This document shows, one piece after another, positions 12,062-22,522 of a stretch of 64,000 nt of DNA. The translations under genes were made by a program, and so were the position numbers. The DNA lies in the NCBI GenBank assembly GCA_964017185.1, contig OZ024884.1:19066048-19130047 (forward strand). The letters are read 5' to 3'. The notes under the pieces are model-generated. The model had not been told where the DNA came from. It worked only from the letters and a program-made list of their open reading frames with translations, and did no database searches. Positions within the stretch are counted from its first letter, which is position 1; each line of letters starts with the position of its first letter. This stretch comes from Rugalucina vietnamica. Taxonomy: Eukaryota; Mollusca; Bivalvia; Lucinida; Lucinidae.

Positions 12062-14136
12062 GAAGTTAGCCACATCTCAGATGGAAACTTGCTTTAGCTG
12101 TGGTTTTGGGGTCATTATTAAATACCAAGTGGGTCCACTTTTGATTACAAGGATGTACATTGACTTAACAAGATATAAGTTGCTGGAGCAAAAATAAAGA
12201 AGAAAATGAAAAAAAAAGCATGAAAATTTCTGAATTAGGCCAAAAAAAAATAAATAAATGTTTCTCAGGCACCGCCGCATCTCTTTCAGACCCACCGCAT
12301 TACCCTTTTTTATTGCTCAAAATAAAAAAAAATACAGAAACCACCGCATTTGTCTTGAAACCTTCACAATTGTCACTTTTCCGCTCGCGGTTTTCAGAAA
12401 AACGACTGCGCATGCAGTCTGCGCATGACGGCTAGTAACACGGTATTCGTTGTGACGCGGTTCCGGGACATTTCGAGCCTTCACCAAAGGACCGAACTGC
12501 TTCGTCATGATGTGCAGGTACAGTACAGCATATGGTAATGTCTGTTAGAGGTATTCAATTTTTAGTCAAAAACACATAGGGTCTAGGTAGCAATCCCGCG
12601 TTCTATTGTCCATGTACAGTTTACGTACGAACTTTAGTTGGGCTAAATTACATGCGGTCAATATTCTGATGCTTGTTTCAGCTGTTTATATCATAAGGTT
12701 TAGGATAGCCACTGGATAATTGTATTGAACATGTAGACACCTGTACTGCTATATAGTCTGGTAAACCAAAATTTCATCCACCCAAATATCGCGACGGCGG
12801 CACCAAGGCGCCGTTTTACCCTTGTGTTCCTTTATACTAATTTATTTATGTGCAAGTAAAAAATCAAAACTCGCGGAGAGGAAAAATGAAATATCGTTTT
12901 CCGGGCATTCGCCAAGGCTCAGTTTTCTTACAGTTTCTCTTTTAAGTACTTTAAAAATGAATAAACACATTTGAAACGGAAAATTGTGTTTTTGATAGCC
13001 TAATGTGTATGAATCATGTCGTCTGCTCAAAATTCGTGTATACTCACGAGTGATAATTGTCATCTCACTAATGTTTAGGTGACACAATCCATTGCTCGCG
13101 AAGCGTGAATGACACTCAAATTATATTAATCCATAATAGTTTTGAAAATAAGCCGAGCCATACACGTTATCGCACTCGTGACTATGGGATTATTGGTAGA
13201 CCGTAACGTTACCGTAAACATTGGGTTATTATAGGCTATTGATGACACGTTGGTCAATGATTTCGTCAACAATTATTGTGGTCCAAAACATTAGGACACC
13301 TACATTTAATATTCGCGATTGAGAACGGTAATGTCCGGGAAGGTATGTAAAAGTTTGCGCTGAAAAATAAAATGTGATTTCTTTACTTTCCCGCTGGGAA
13401 AATGAGTGTTTTGAGCATCCGCAAGAATCCTTTGTGGAATAATATAATTAGTCATGCCATGTATGTTGTATGTTTGTATAGTGTTCCGCCGCTGACTTAC
13501 CGGCACACCTCGTTTTAACCCCGAGTAAGGGTATTGCAATCACCAGACTCTAATCATCTAATGATAGAACCAAGGACCGTATATCGATATACTGTCCTTG
13601 ATAGAACTAAACTGCCCGTCACCAACCACCACCTCAATAATTGTACTCCCATCACGGAAGTTATCTTTTTGGGAGAAGAGATGCCAGTGCTTGCTTTATG
13701 AATGATGAGCGCCAAGCTAGCAAGGTATTTTTTGGTACCATTTTTAACGTTTTTGGTATCACGCGGCCCGGGATCCAACCCGATACCTCCCTTGCCCGAA
13801 GCGAATGCTCTAATCATTTCGCTATCATATGATCACCGATGTGTGATCGGTACAATGTTCAAACTTTCATTCGAGTGAAATTAGAAAATAAGGACAAGAA
13901 TAGAATGTGTTACTTGCTGACACAACATACAGTGGATTTCGATTCTTTTCCGACAAGTTATAAAATGTCTTGACAATAATTACTAATTGACGTCGTCATT
14001 CGCTATCTCATGGGCCAATGGGCGGAGATTATGACTCGTGTTGAGATGTACTCAGAGAGCGTGATAATCATGATAATTGAGGGGAACTCGTGCTGACTGA
14101 TGTTCTCAAATCTATTGTTATCGGATTAAGTGATAG
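12062..14136. other. no gene recognised
   Basis: Open frames are short and unremarkable. A perfect-looking hairpin AAGGACCGTATATCGA...TCCTT lies at 13571-13598. A minus-strand tRNA-like fragment (TTAGAGCATTCGC, then GGGTTGGATCCC) lies at about 13745-13832; it lacks a matching acceptor stem and is probably an old SINE head. Confidence 0.35.
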
Positions 14137-14505
14137 CTCCCTCATGAATAAAAAATTCTGAATCAAGCTGAATCGGTCTGAATTTTTCTGAAACTTGTCT
14201 GAATCAGTCTGAATGATTATTACTCCATCTGAATCTGACTGAATCAGTTTAACTGGTCTCTGAATCCATGCTGAATCCATCTGAATCTTTATGATTTGAT
14301 TCAGAAGAATTCAGATGATCTGAATCTGTCTGAATCTATTCTGAATATTACTTGAGATCTGAATCGGTCTGAAACCATTTCTGAATGATTCAGACTGATA
14401 TAAATGTTAAATTACTTGAAGTAATTAGTTATCTGAAGTCTGAATCTGTCTGAATTGACAATCCTGATTGATTCAGATTAATAATGGGCCTTATTGTAAA
14501 TAACG

Positions 14506-14716
14506 TTTGCTTGTTTGTTTGTGTTGAGGCTTAACGTCCCAGCCAATAATTTTTCAGTCATGTCGGGACAGAGCAAATGCTTCCTGGGTTTAACCAGTAC
14601 TATAGGGAGTACATGTGTCTTGTTCAAGGACACAACATGGTGACGCCTGTGGGAATAGAACCCAGGACCTCTCAATTCGGAGTCTGCCGCTCCACCACTA
14701 CGGCACCACGCACCCT
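14506..14716 (-). mobile_element. tRNA-derived SINE
   Basis: Read on the minus strand, a tRNA-like head (GGTGGAGCGGCAGACTCC, then GGGTTCTATTCCC) is followed by the shared core TGTGTCCTTGAACAAGACAC and CTGAAAAATTATTGGCTGGG. It lies inside the fold-back element at 14137-16338. Confidence 0.75.
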
Positions 14717-15629
14717 TGTATAAATAATGTAACATTAATTTTAAGGTATCTTAGGTCTGAATCTTTATGAATCCTCTCCAAATTATTCAGTTTATGCATT
14801 GGTTATGAATGTGTGTTACCAGCCCCCCCCCCCCCCATACAAACACACACCCAGACCTGGGATACCAGGGAGTTTGACTTTTCATCCAGCAAGCTTTGCT
14901 TTTCACTGGGGGGGGGGGGGGGGGGACAGTCATTTAATGATGACGGGTAAAAACCCTGCTAATTCCCCACTAGTCTGTTAAGTTTTCATTACACTGCCAA
15001 ATTTATATAGCAAACCCTTTGGTAGGATGTCATAAAACCTCTAATCAGTTTAAAGTAAAAATGCTTTATGATACATGTAAGTTGTTGTCAAAGTGTGGGT
15101 AAAAGGAAATTATACAGCAGTAAAACATTTTTGACAACTGTATTCTATATTTTAAACTCTAGCCCCACCCAAGCCAAGGACACAAGGACCACATGACCAC
15201 AATAGCTCTTTGCAGTGCAGTCGAGCTTATTTACACTTCTCTCTTATTTTCTGAACTAAGCTTCTGGATTCTGTCTGAATCTGTCTGAATCATCTGAATC
15301 TTTCTGAATCATCTGAATCTGTCTGAATCATTCTGAATGATTCAGAAGGAAGTCATGTGACTTTAAGGCATGCTGGGACTTGTCCTTTTCTAAATGTCTT
15401 CTGCAGAAGAGAGGTCAAACTCAACAGAAATCTCTATTTAGTAGGCTTTTACTTAATCTTAAGATCTGACTGATGAGGGAAACTAACAGAAACATGTCAA
15501 GAACATGTTTAAGAATTAAATGGCTGCTTGAACATACCTATTATGCATGCATTGCTCTGAAATTCATTTTTGTACCTAAATATCCTTACCCCACCCACAT
15601 CAAATACATGTTATATGCTTGAATATCAG

Positions 15630-15905
15630 ATATCTTTTGAACCAGTAGTTGGATTTTTACCAAACTTTCACAGATACATGATTGAGAGAGGGGAAAGAGT
15701 TGATTAGATTTTGATGACCTTGACCTAATTTTCAAGGTCACCAGCTCATGAAAAGTATTTGAATCAGCTTTTCTGAGCGGATATCTTCAGAATAAATGGA
15801 TGGATTATGACCAAACTTGCAGAGAAACATTTTTTGAGAAGACTAGAGTAGATTAGATTAGGTAGACCTTGACCTAATTTCCAAGGTCACCAGCCCATTG
15901 AAAAT
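15630..15905 (+). repeat. two diverged ~145-bp units with AAGGTCA motifs
   Basis: Two related segments each run GATATCTT..., then GACCAAACTT..., and end TGACCTTGACCTAATTTYCAAGGTCACC. The phrase resembles the unit of the E elements and suggests an old relative. Confidence 0.5.
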
Positions 15906-15965
15906 AATACGCTGATGAGGGTCAGACGTCTGAATCTTGTCTGAATCTTTCTGAATTTTTCCCTA

Positions 15966-16320
15966 TTTCAGCAAAGATTCAGATAAGCAATGATTTGATG
16001 ATTCAGACAAATTCAGAATGGATTCAGACAGATTCAGAAGAAGATTCAGATGTCTGAATCTGTCTGAATCTGTCTGAATATGTCCCAATTTCAGCAAAGA
16101 TTCAGACATGCAGTAATTTGATGATTCAGACAAATTCAGAATGGATTCAGACAGATTCAGAAGAAGATTCAGACAAGATTCAGACAAGATACAGACAGAT
16201 TCAGAGGTCTGAATCTGTCTGAATCTGTCCCAATTTCAGCAAAGATTCAGACATGGATTCAGACAAATTCAGACATGGATTCAGACTGATTCAGAAGATG
16301 ATTCAGACGGATTCAGACAT
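15966..16320 (+). repeat. tandem units of about 123-145 bp in the right fold-back arm
   Basis: TTTCAGCAAAGATTCAGA begins at 15966, 16089 and 16234. Each unit has GATTCAGACA runs followed by the inverted TCTGAATCTGTC run, so each unit is itself a hairpin. Confidence 0.7.
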
Positions 16321-16526
16321 GATTTTTCCATAAGGGAGACCAATAGGTATGATATTCATTTGTCTCCGAATTACTAATGCTCAACCAATTTTGGCAATCA
16401 CAAATTAGATGTGAAATATCGATCATTAAATAAACGAGAGTTACCGTACGGTGACTCGGGCATAGATCGCCGGAAGCATATTGTCCGTTTATCACTCACT
16501 CGCCATATCTCCATACCGACCCTACA

Positions 16527-16527
16527 C

Positions 16528-16552
<25 letters not shown>
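16527..16552 (+). repeat. poly-C run of 26
   Basis: Uninterrupted C run. Length is likely uncertain in the assembly. Confidence 0.9.
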
Positions 16553-16559
<7 letters not shown>

Positions 16560-17363
16560 GGTTTAAAAAAAAAAATATGCCGCCGCCCGCATTCGTTTTT
16601 GTTCAAATAAAAATTAAAATAAAAAACCTGCCGCCCGCATCTGTTTCTTCAAAAAGTGGCCTGAGAAACAATGGTATTATTTTTTTTGGCCTTAATTAAA
16701 AAAAAACGCATCCTTGTAGTGAAAAACATCATCTTAACATTACAAAACATAGCTCGATATGATAATTATTTGGCATATCTTTAAAATGTTGTAATCAGTA
16801 GTTTATTTTTGTACAAAAAATTTTGACAGGTGTCTGTCAGCCTGTTAGCATTTCCTGTCAGATCACTTTATTACATAATTTGGGAAGAAACAGGATTCAT
16901 GCATCAGGTTGAATAAAAGATGCAATATCTCTGGGAAATACTGTAACTTCAGAAATGTTCACGAGAACTTAATTTTCATGAATATTCGCGAATTTGATGC
17001 CTCACGAATTCAAGGTTCTCTCTAATTCAGAATCTCTACAGGCCTTAAAGATTGCATGAATACTCATTCTTGGATTCAAAACCTTGTGAATAATTCGGAA
17101 ATAAAAAAATGGGGAAATAAATGATATGCGAAAATTTGTACAGTACATGTATATGTACATGTACAAAATGTGAACATGGCAACATTTGGCATGTCAGATG
17201 AATATGATCTGAATCAATAGACTGTAAAGCTATACAGCAACCGAAAATGTTTTGTGAACAAGTGAAGAAAGGAGGATGACAAAAAACTTTTAAGCTCGGC
17301 TTTGACTTTCTCCTCAGTTTCGATTGGGTGGTGGGAAATTCTGAGAGTTGATGTTAATTTTTT

Positions 17364-17644
17364 AATTACGAAAACATGCCCATGCAATATACAGAAATTT
17401 TTAAAGTTGTAAAAAATGAAAGTTTTTAGTAGAAATTTTTTTTTGCTATTTTTCTTATTTTTGCTCAAAACATAGATTGTGGGTACACGTTAGAACCGCC
17501 TCGCCGAGGCGGTTCTAACGAGTACCCACAATCTATGTTTTGGAGCAAAAATAAGAAAAATAAGTATACCCCTGCATACCCCAGTTTTGCTGTATAAAAG
17601 TGGGGTTTGAGGGGGTACATATTTCACGGACATGTTTTCCTGGT
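17364..17644 (-). mobile_element. MITE family B copy, intact hairpin
   Basis: The ends ATTACGAAAACATGCCCATG and CATGTTTTCCTGGTG are inverted repeats. The centre is a long palindrome: CAAAACATAGATTGTGGGTA on the left arm, loop around GCCTCGCCGAGGC near 17500-17512, and the matching right arm. No coding capacity. Confidence 0.8.
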
Positions 17645-17678
17645 GAATGCTCTTAGGTCAATGGCGATGACAATAAAT

Positions 17679-17873
17679 GAGCCGCCTCATGGGAAAACCA
17701 ACAATCTGCATAATGCGAAAACAAAGACGCAGATCAACTTACACGGATAGTATAATCCCTCTACTTCCTAAATACGAAATTTCATGCTTCTAGCTGTCTT
17801 CTGTTACTGTGCAGTCCGGTTTGTGTCAGACCTGTTCGGAAACCACATTGTTGGTTTTCCCACGAGGCGGCTC
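17679..17873 (-). mobile_element. MITE family A copy lacking one hairpin arm
   Basis: GAGCC and GGCTC ends. After GCGAAAACAAAGACGCAGATCA the sequence jumps to ACACGGATAGTA, so the second arm of the palindrome has been deleted. The TIR type is GGGAAAACCAACA. Confidence 0.75.
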
Positions 17874-18068
17874 ATTAATGGCAGTCTATACAGCTTGTAG
17901 CTGGGTTGCTTTCTTGGACATTTTCAGGGGTAAAATTGAAATGTCAGCTCAAAATATAATGAAACGGCAGGTTACAAATGACTTTTGCATTATTTATTTT
18001 ATTATGTCTAGTGCAACAACTTGCATACAAGGCGGAGACATGAATTATTCTAGACTCTCGCATCATTT

Positions 18069-18284
18069 GAGCCACATCAGGAGAAAACTGACTTTTTGTC
18101 TATGCGCTATGCGAAAACGAAGATGCAGATCAGCTGTGATCAGCACCTTTGTTTTCGCTCCATGGATAGTACAATCCGTCCTCTTCTTATGTCCGAAATT
18201 TCAAGTTCCTAGTCATTTTCTTTGACTGTACAGGCCGGCTTGTGTCGGACATGGTCAGAAACCGACATTCTAACTTCGGGCCTC
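18069..18284 (-). mobile_element. MITE family A copy, shortened hairpin
   Basis: ATTT flanks both sides. The central palindrome is reduced to GATCAGCTGTGATCAGC, a symmetrical contraction of the usual arms. Confidence 0.7.
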
Positions 18285-18385
18285 ATTTTATTCCAACATC
18301 GGAACTTACAGTGAACAATTTGAAAGGCGTCAATTTGTTCTTGAATTATCAATAATCTAACATGTTTTTTCTGGGGAAAACAGTT

Positions 18386-18615
18386 AAGCCTCGAGGCCAG
18401 AAAAGCTATTTTCAGGGTTTCTTCCGACCAGCTTTGACACAAGCTGGCCTGCACAGTCACGAATCTTGAACTTTCCGGTTTAATAGAGGAGGTACGGCAT
18501 TTTACTATCTGTGTAGTGAAAACAAAGGCGCTGATGAGCTATGAAGTTACTGCACAACTGATCTGCGCCTTTGTTTTCGCATAGGCAAAAATCCAGCGTT
18601 CTCATGATGCGGCGC
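18386..18615 (+). mobile_element. MITE family A copy, decayed
   Basis: Ends AAGCC and GGCGC are mutated versions of GAGCC and GGCTC. The family blocks GACACAAGCTGGCCTG and GATCTGCGCCTTTGTTTTCG are clear. Confidence 0.65.
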
Positions 18616-18950
18616 AATTATTCCTGTTTTCGATGACAGCATGGTTTACTGTTATGGTTATGGTTCTGACAAGTTTTGCTTAATTTGATCTTAAACGATC
18701 TGGCTGTGTTTTGGCTGTATTTTTATCCTGGTTTTTCCCCTCTTTAAGTGTACTTTAAGTATTGAATGTTCTTTTCTTTTGTTTTGGTATTCCCCGATTC
18801 CCTGATTTGCATGTCTGAAAAAGTGAAAGAAATTTTAGTCAACAGGGCAGTTACTTGTCTGTTTGGCTGCCTTTAGAAGGGATTTAGTTGAAAATTGAAA
18901 AGTGTCTTTTCTTAGTATAATTTAGGATTGATACCATAACTTTGACATTT

Positions 18951-19179
18951 GTTCCTCGAGGTGAGAAAACTGGCCGGGGTTTCCGACCAGGTCTGACACA
19001 AACTAGCCTGTACTGTCACAGAAAAAGTTTAGAAGCTTGAAAATCTGGATTTAAGAAGAAGAGAGATTGTACTTTCCGTTTAGCATAAACAAAGGCACTG
19101 ATCAGCTGTGCAGTTGCACAGTTGACCTGTGTCTTTGTTTTCCCATATGCAGGTTGTTGGTTTTCTGGTGCGGCGGCTC
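18951..19179 (+). mobile_element. MITE family A copy
   Basis: The left end is altered to GTTCC and the right end is GGCTC. The hairpin reads GATCAGCTGTGCAGTTGCACAGTTGACC, a shortened TGTGCAG-type centre. Confidence 0.7.
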
Positions 19180-19352
19180 ATTAAATATTTCTTACAATCA
19201 ATAAAATGTAAGTCACATTAACCTACATTTCAAGGTCACTTCATAACCATTGTTCATTCATTGGGCATGCTTAGTTAGTAGTCTCAGAGTTCTAATCCGA
19301 ATTTACTGTTATTTTTTTCCGCTACTGTTCGGAAGGTCGGTGTGTTTTATTT

Positions 19353-19575
19353 GAGCCATGCTTTCAGAAAAACATATTTTTGCGCATGCCAAAACAAAGA
19401 CAAGGTAACTGTACAGCTGATCAGTGCATTTGTTTCCTCCTCACAGATAGAAAATCATTGTTCTACTGAAATCAAAATTTTTGTGCCTCTAGCCTTCTTC
19501 TGTAACTGCACAGACCAGTTTGTGTCAGACCTTGTCGGAACCCCCAAATAGACAGATTTTCTAGCTTCGCAGGTC
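19353..19575 (-). mobile_element. MITE family A copy, decayed
   Basis: GAGCC left end and ATTT on both sides. The right end is reduced to AGGTC. The body matches the reverse of the family consensus with part of the hairpin missing. Confidence 0.65.
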
Positions 19576-20247
19576 ATTTTGATTTGACAGCAAACATTGC
19601 ATGATGAGCCTCTGTTTTGCATACAGTAGCCAGACTTGGTGGACCACCATTAACTAAGGTGTTTTCCAAGAAAAATTGAATGTCACTTTTCCTTTCAGGA
19701 ATGCGGCTTTCTCAGACTCATGAAATTCCATTTAAAGAGGTATTTTAATGGACATAAGGTGCAGGAAATTAAAATGGTGATCTTGTTGGGCTTATAGGCA
19801 GTAAAATTAAGGTTGATTTGCAGTTTCTTCTAATGCATAGATGTCTATCTAAGGTGTTTTTTGCTAGTTGTGGCTCAAAATGTAATTTTCCCTGTCTGAT
19901 CCTGTGGCTGTCTCATTTATTTCACGCCAGAAAAAAAATATTTCTGTACCCAGCATAGCCTCATATCATTCTGGGTTAGTTTAGTCTAAATTAGCCGAAT
20001 TTGGCCAAATAGGACCCACATTTGTTTTTAGGACAGTGAACCTGGTCTGGCAGTCATTTTAGGACTGATTTAAGGCTGATTTAGGACCGTTTCATAGACA
20101 AGAGATACACAAGCTCATTTTTTGTGTCACGGCTCATTTATATCTCGGAGACGCACGAAAATCCAGCGTTAATTGGGCAAAATGTCCAACTAAATACTGG
20201 TGAAGACGGCATTTCATGGTTTGAATTTCTTAGATGTCTAGCTACAC

Positions 20248-20513
20248 ATCAGGAAAACATTACCGTGAAATGTATACCCCCTTAAACCCCGCTTTTATAT
20301 AGCAAAACTGGGGTATGAAGGGGTATACTTATTTTTCTTATTTTTGCTCCAAAACATAGATTGTGGGTACTCATTAGAAAACCGCCTCAGGGAGGCGGTT
20401 CTAACGTGTACCCACAATCTATGTTTTGAGCAAAAATAAGAAAAATATCAAAATTTTTCAGCTGAAAATTTTCAATTTTTGAAGGTTTATTGCACGGGCA
20501 AGTTTTCGTAATG
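20248..20513 (+). mobile_element. MITE family B copy, intact hairpin
   Basis: The left end ATCAGGAAAACATTACCGTG and right end CACGGGCAAGTTTTCGTAAT are inverted repeats. The central palindrome spans about 20345-20435 with GCCTCAGGGAGGC at the loop. Confidence 0.8.
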
Positions 20514-20650
20514 ACATTTCTATTTTAACCCATTTAGTGACAAATAGACTTGCCCATTATTATCATTTGGATGAATCTTGACTATCATTTTTAGGATCAT
20601 CAGAAGTGCGATTTCAAATATTTATTCACTTTTGCGATAAATTTTCTCTC

Positions 20651-20695
20651 GGCAAACAGAATAGCCCCAGATGGAATGCTGTCACAACTGTTTGC
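20651..20695. repeat. short inverted repeat, second copy
   Basis: GGCAAACAGAATAGCCCCAG matches the element at 1734. The right side ends GTTTGCCCATGTC, which inverts the GGACATAGGCAAAC context of the first copy. Confidence 0.45.
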
Positions 20696-20784
20696 CCATG
20701 TCTCATAAATAGGATGCAAGGCTGAATATGATTATGATATATTTATTTTAAAAGATTACATACACAAAAAACATAGGGAGGATA

Positions 20785-20975
20785 TGGTGGCATCCCCCGT
20801 GGTTAGTGCCTCATACTTTGGATCAAGACATTGGGGATTCAAAACCTCACAGGCGCTGGGTTGTGTCCTTGAGCAAGACACACTAACTTCCCAAAGTACT
20901 GGTTGATGCCCAGGAAGCGGTGACTCCATGAAAAATTGTTGACTGGGATGTAATACCTCAAAACAAATAAACAAA
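20785..20975 (+). mobile_element. tRNA-derived SINE, decayed head
   Basis: A weak tRNA-like head (GTGGTTAGTGCCTC, then GGGGATTCAAAACC) precedes the well conserved core GTGTCCTTGAGCAAGACACA and AGTACTGGTTGATGCCCAGG. It ends CAAAACAAATAAACAAAC. Confidence 0.7.
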
Positions 20976-21016
20976 CTTATTTGCAGTATAGGCTGTTTAT
21001 AGTCTGTTTCACCTAA

Positions 21017-21261
21017 GATGCAAGCAAATTTTTTATAGCGCAGATTGATGCAACATCATACAATAATGGAGTGGGGAAATTGGAAGCCTTATTGATTAGG
21101 CAACAACCTACAGTGAATCAATGTAGATTTAGCATACAGTATAGCAATGAACTCTCCACTGTAGGCTGTCGCCCAATCAATCAAGCTTCCAATCACTGCA
21201 CTCCATGTTGTCCTGTGTGATATTGCATCAGTCTGCACTGTAAGAAATTTGGTTGCATCAT
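21017..21261. mobile_element. MITE family D copy with ~100-bp arms
   Basis: The left arm (GATGCAAGCAAATTT...GCAGATTGATGCAACATCA...TGGAGTG...TTGGAAGCC) is repeated inverted on the right (GCTTCCAATCACTGCACTCC...GCAGTCTGCACTG type blocks...GGTTGCATCA). Two other copies are at 43688 and 44475. Non-coding. Confidence 0.75.
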
Positions 21262-21393
21262 ATGTACATAGTGTATGCTAGTCTTCAACCTACACTATAA
21301 CATTGAATTCTCACACCAAATTGTCTCTTGTTGACACCTACTTCTGAAAAATGGTAATCTAATCATGGTCCCGAGAAATTAGTAGGATTAATT

Positions 21394-21634
21394 GAGCCAT
21401 GCCACTGAGAAAACCAGATTTTATCTTATGCAAAAACAAAGACACAGATCAGCTGTGCAGTAACTGCACAGCTGATCAGTGACTTTGTTTTCGCCACACA
21501 GATAGTACAATTCCTCTTCTTCTCAAATCAGAAATTTGAAGCTTCTAGCTTTCTTCTGTGACTGTACAGGCTGACTATATAAATGTGTCGGACCTGGTCG
21601 GAAACACCGAAGACGGTATTCTTGTGTCCCAGAT
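21394..21634 (-). mobile_element. MITE family A copy, TGTGCAG-type hairpin
   Basis: GAGCC left end and a well preserved palindrome TGTGCAGTAACTGCACA near 21447. The right terminal bases are eroded. AATT flanks are plausible. Confidence 0.75.
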
Positions 21635-21843
21635 TAATTTATCTAATTTCCTGACCAAGTCTTTTAGAGCATTAGGATTAATTGTGATGATAGCGCTGGA
21701 ATTAGGTGACACTATTTACTAGAACTGGACAAGGTTTTGTGTTAGACTTGCAGGAAGAAAAATCTTCTTTTGCAGCTGCGATCATTTTGAACCTGGTTTC
21801 GATTGTTTAAGTTTTCTGGGTGTACTAAGGAAGTGATTAGGAA

Positions 21844-21895
21844 CATCACTAAAACATGTCCATGTGATGTATACCCCCTTGAACCCCACTTTTAT
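21844..21895 (+). mobile_element. left stub of MITE family B, cut by element E
   Basis: CATCACTAAAACATGTCCAT followed by TATACCCCCTTGAACCCCAC and TTTTAT matches the left end of B copies. The match stops where TTAGCTCACCTGAGCC of element E begins. I did not find the right half after 26690. Confidence 0.65.
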
Positions 21896-22522
21896 TAGCT
21901 CACCTGAGCCGAAGGCTCACAAGGTGAGCTAATAGGATAGCCATGATCCGGCGTCCGTCCGTCCGTCGTCCGTCGTCCGTCGTCGTCCACAATTTCAAAG
22001 ATCTTCTTCTCTGAAACCGCTTGGCCGATCTAGTTGAAATTTTATGTGGAGCCTCCTTGGGTAGTGGCATTTCAAGTTTGATCGCAAAATCCAGGTCATA
22101 TGACCAAGATGGCCGCCACGCCCATATATGGTAAAAACCCTTCAAAAATCTTCTTCTCCAGAACCGGTGGGCCGATTTCCACGAAACTTGGCATGTAGTA
22201 TCGGGGACTTCAGCCCATCATAGTTTGATAAAATGATGACCCTTGGATGACCTTGATCTATTTTACGGCAAGGTCAAATTTGGAAACATAGGCTTTTACA
22301 TGAGAAAAAGTGAAAACTATGGATTTTTGAAAACTATTGCAGCCTGAGGCCTGAAAAGTGGTAGATGCAAACAACTAATGGAGTAGATGAAGGTATGTGA
22401 TTAATATAGGTCAAGGTCATCTCTTGACCTTGGCCAGTCTGTTGTCCATACACACTTTTCAAAGATCTTCTTCTCTGAAACTGCTTGGCCAATCAAAGTG
22501 AAATTTTATGTGGAGCATCCAT

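Larger units (their letters stand above)
14137..16338. mobile_element. 2.2-kb fold-back element with TCTGAATCTG-type minisatellite arms
   Basis: The left border CTCCCTCATGAATAAAAAAT matches, inverted, the right border ATTTTTCCATAAGGGAG. Immediately inside, the left arm is a degenerate decamer array (TCTGAATCTG and variants, 14155-14475) and the right arm is largely its reverse complement (GATTCAGACA, 15970-16320), with a smaller block at 15265-15345. Between the arms lie a SINE, C and G runs and a tandem pair of an E-like segment. No target duplication was found, so the mobile nature is inference from structure. Confidence 0.5.

Noticed and set aside
13745-13832. Possible tRNA gene on the minus strand
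   Set aside because: A- and B-box-like stretches are present but no acceptor stem pairs; more likely an old SINE head.
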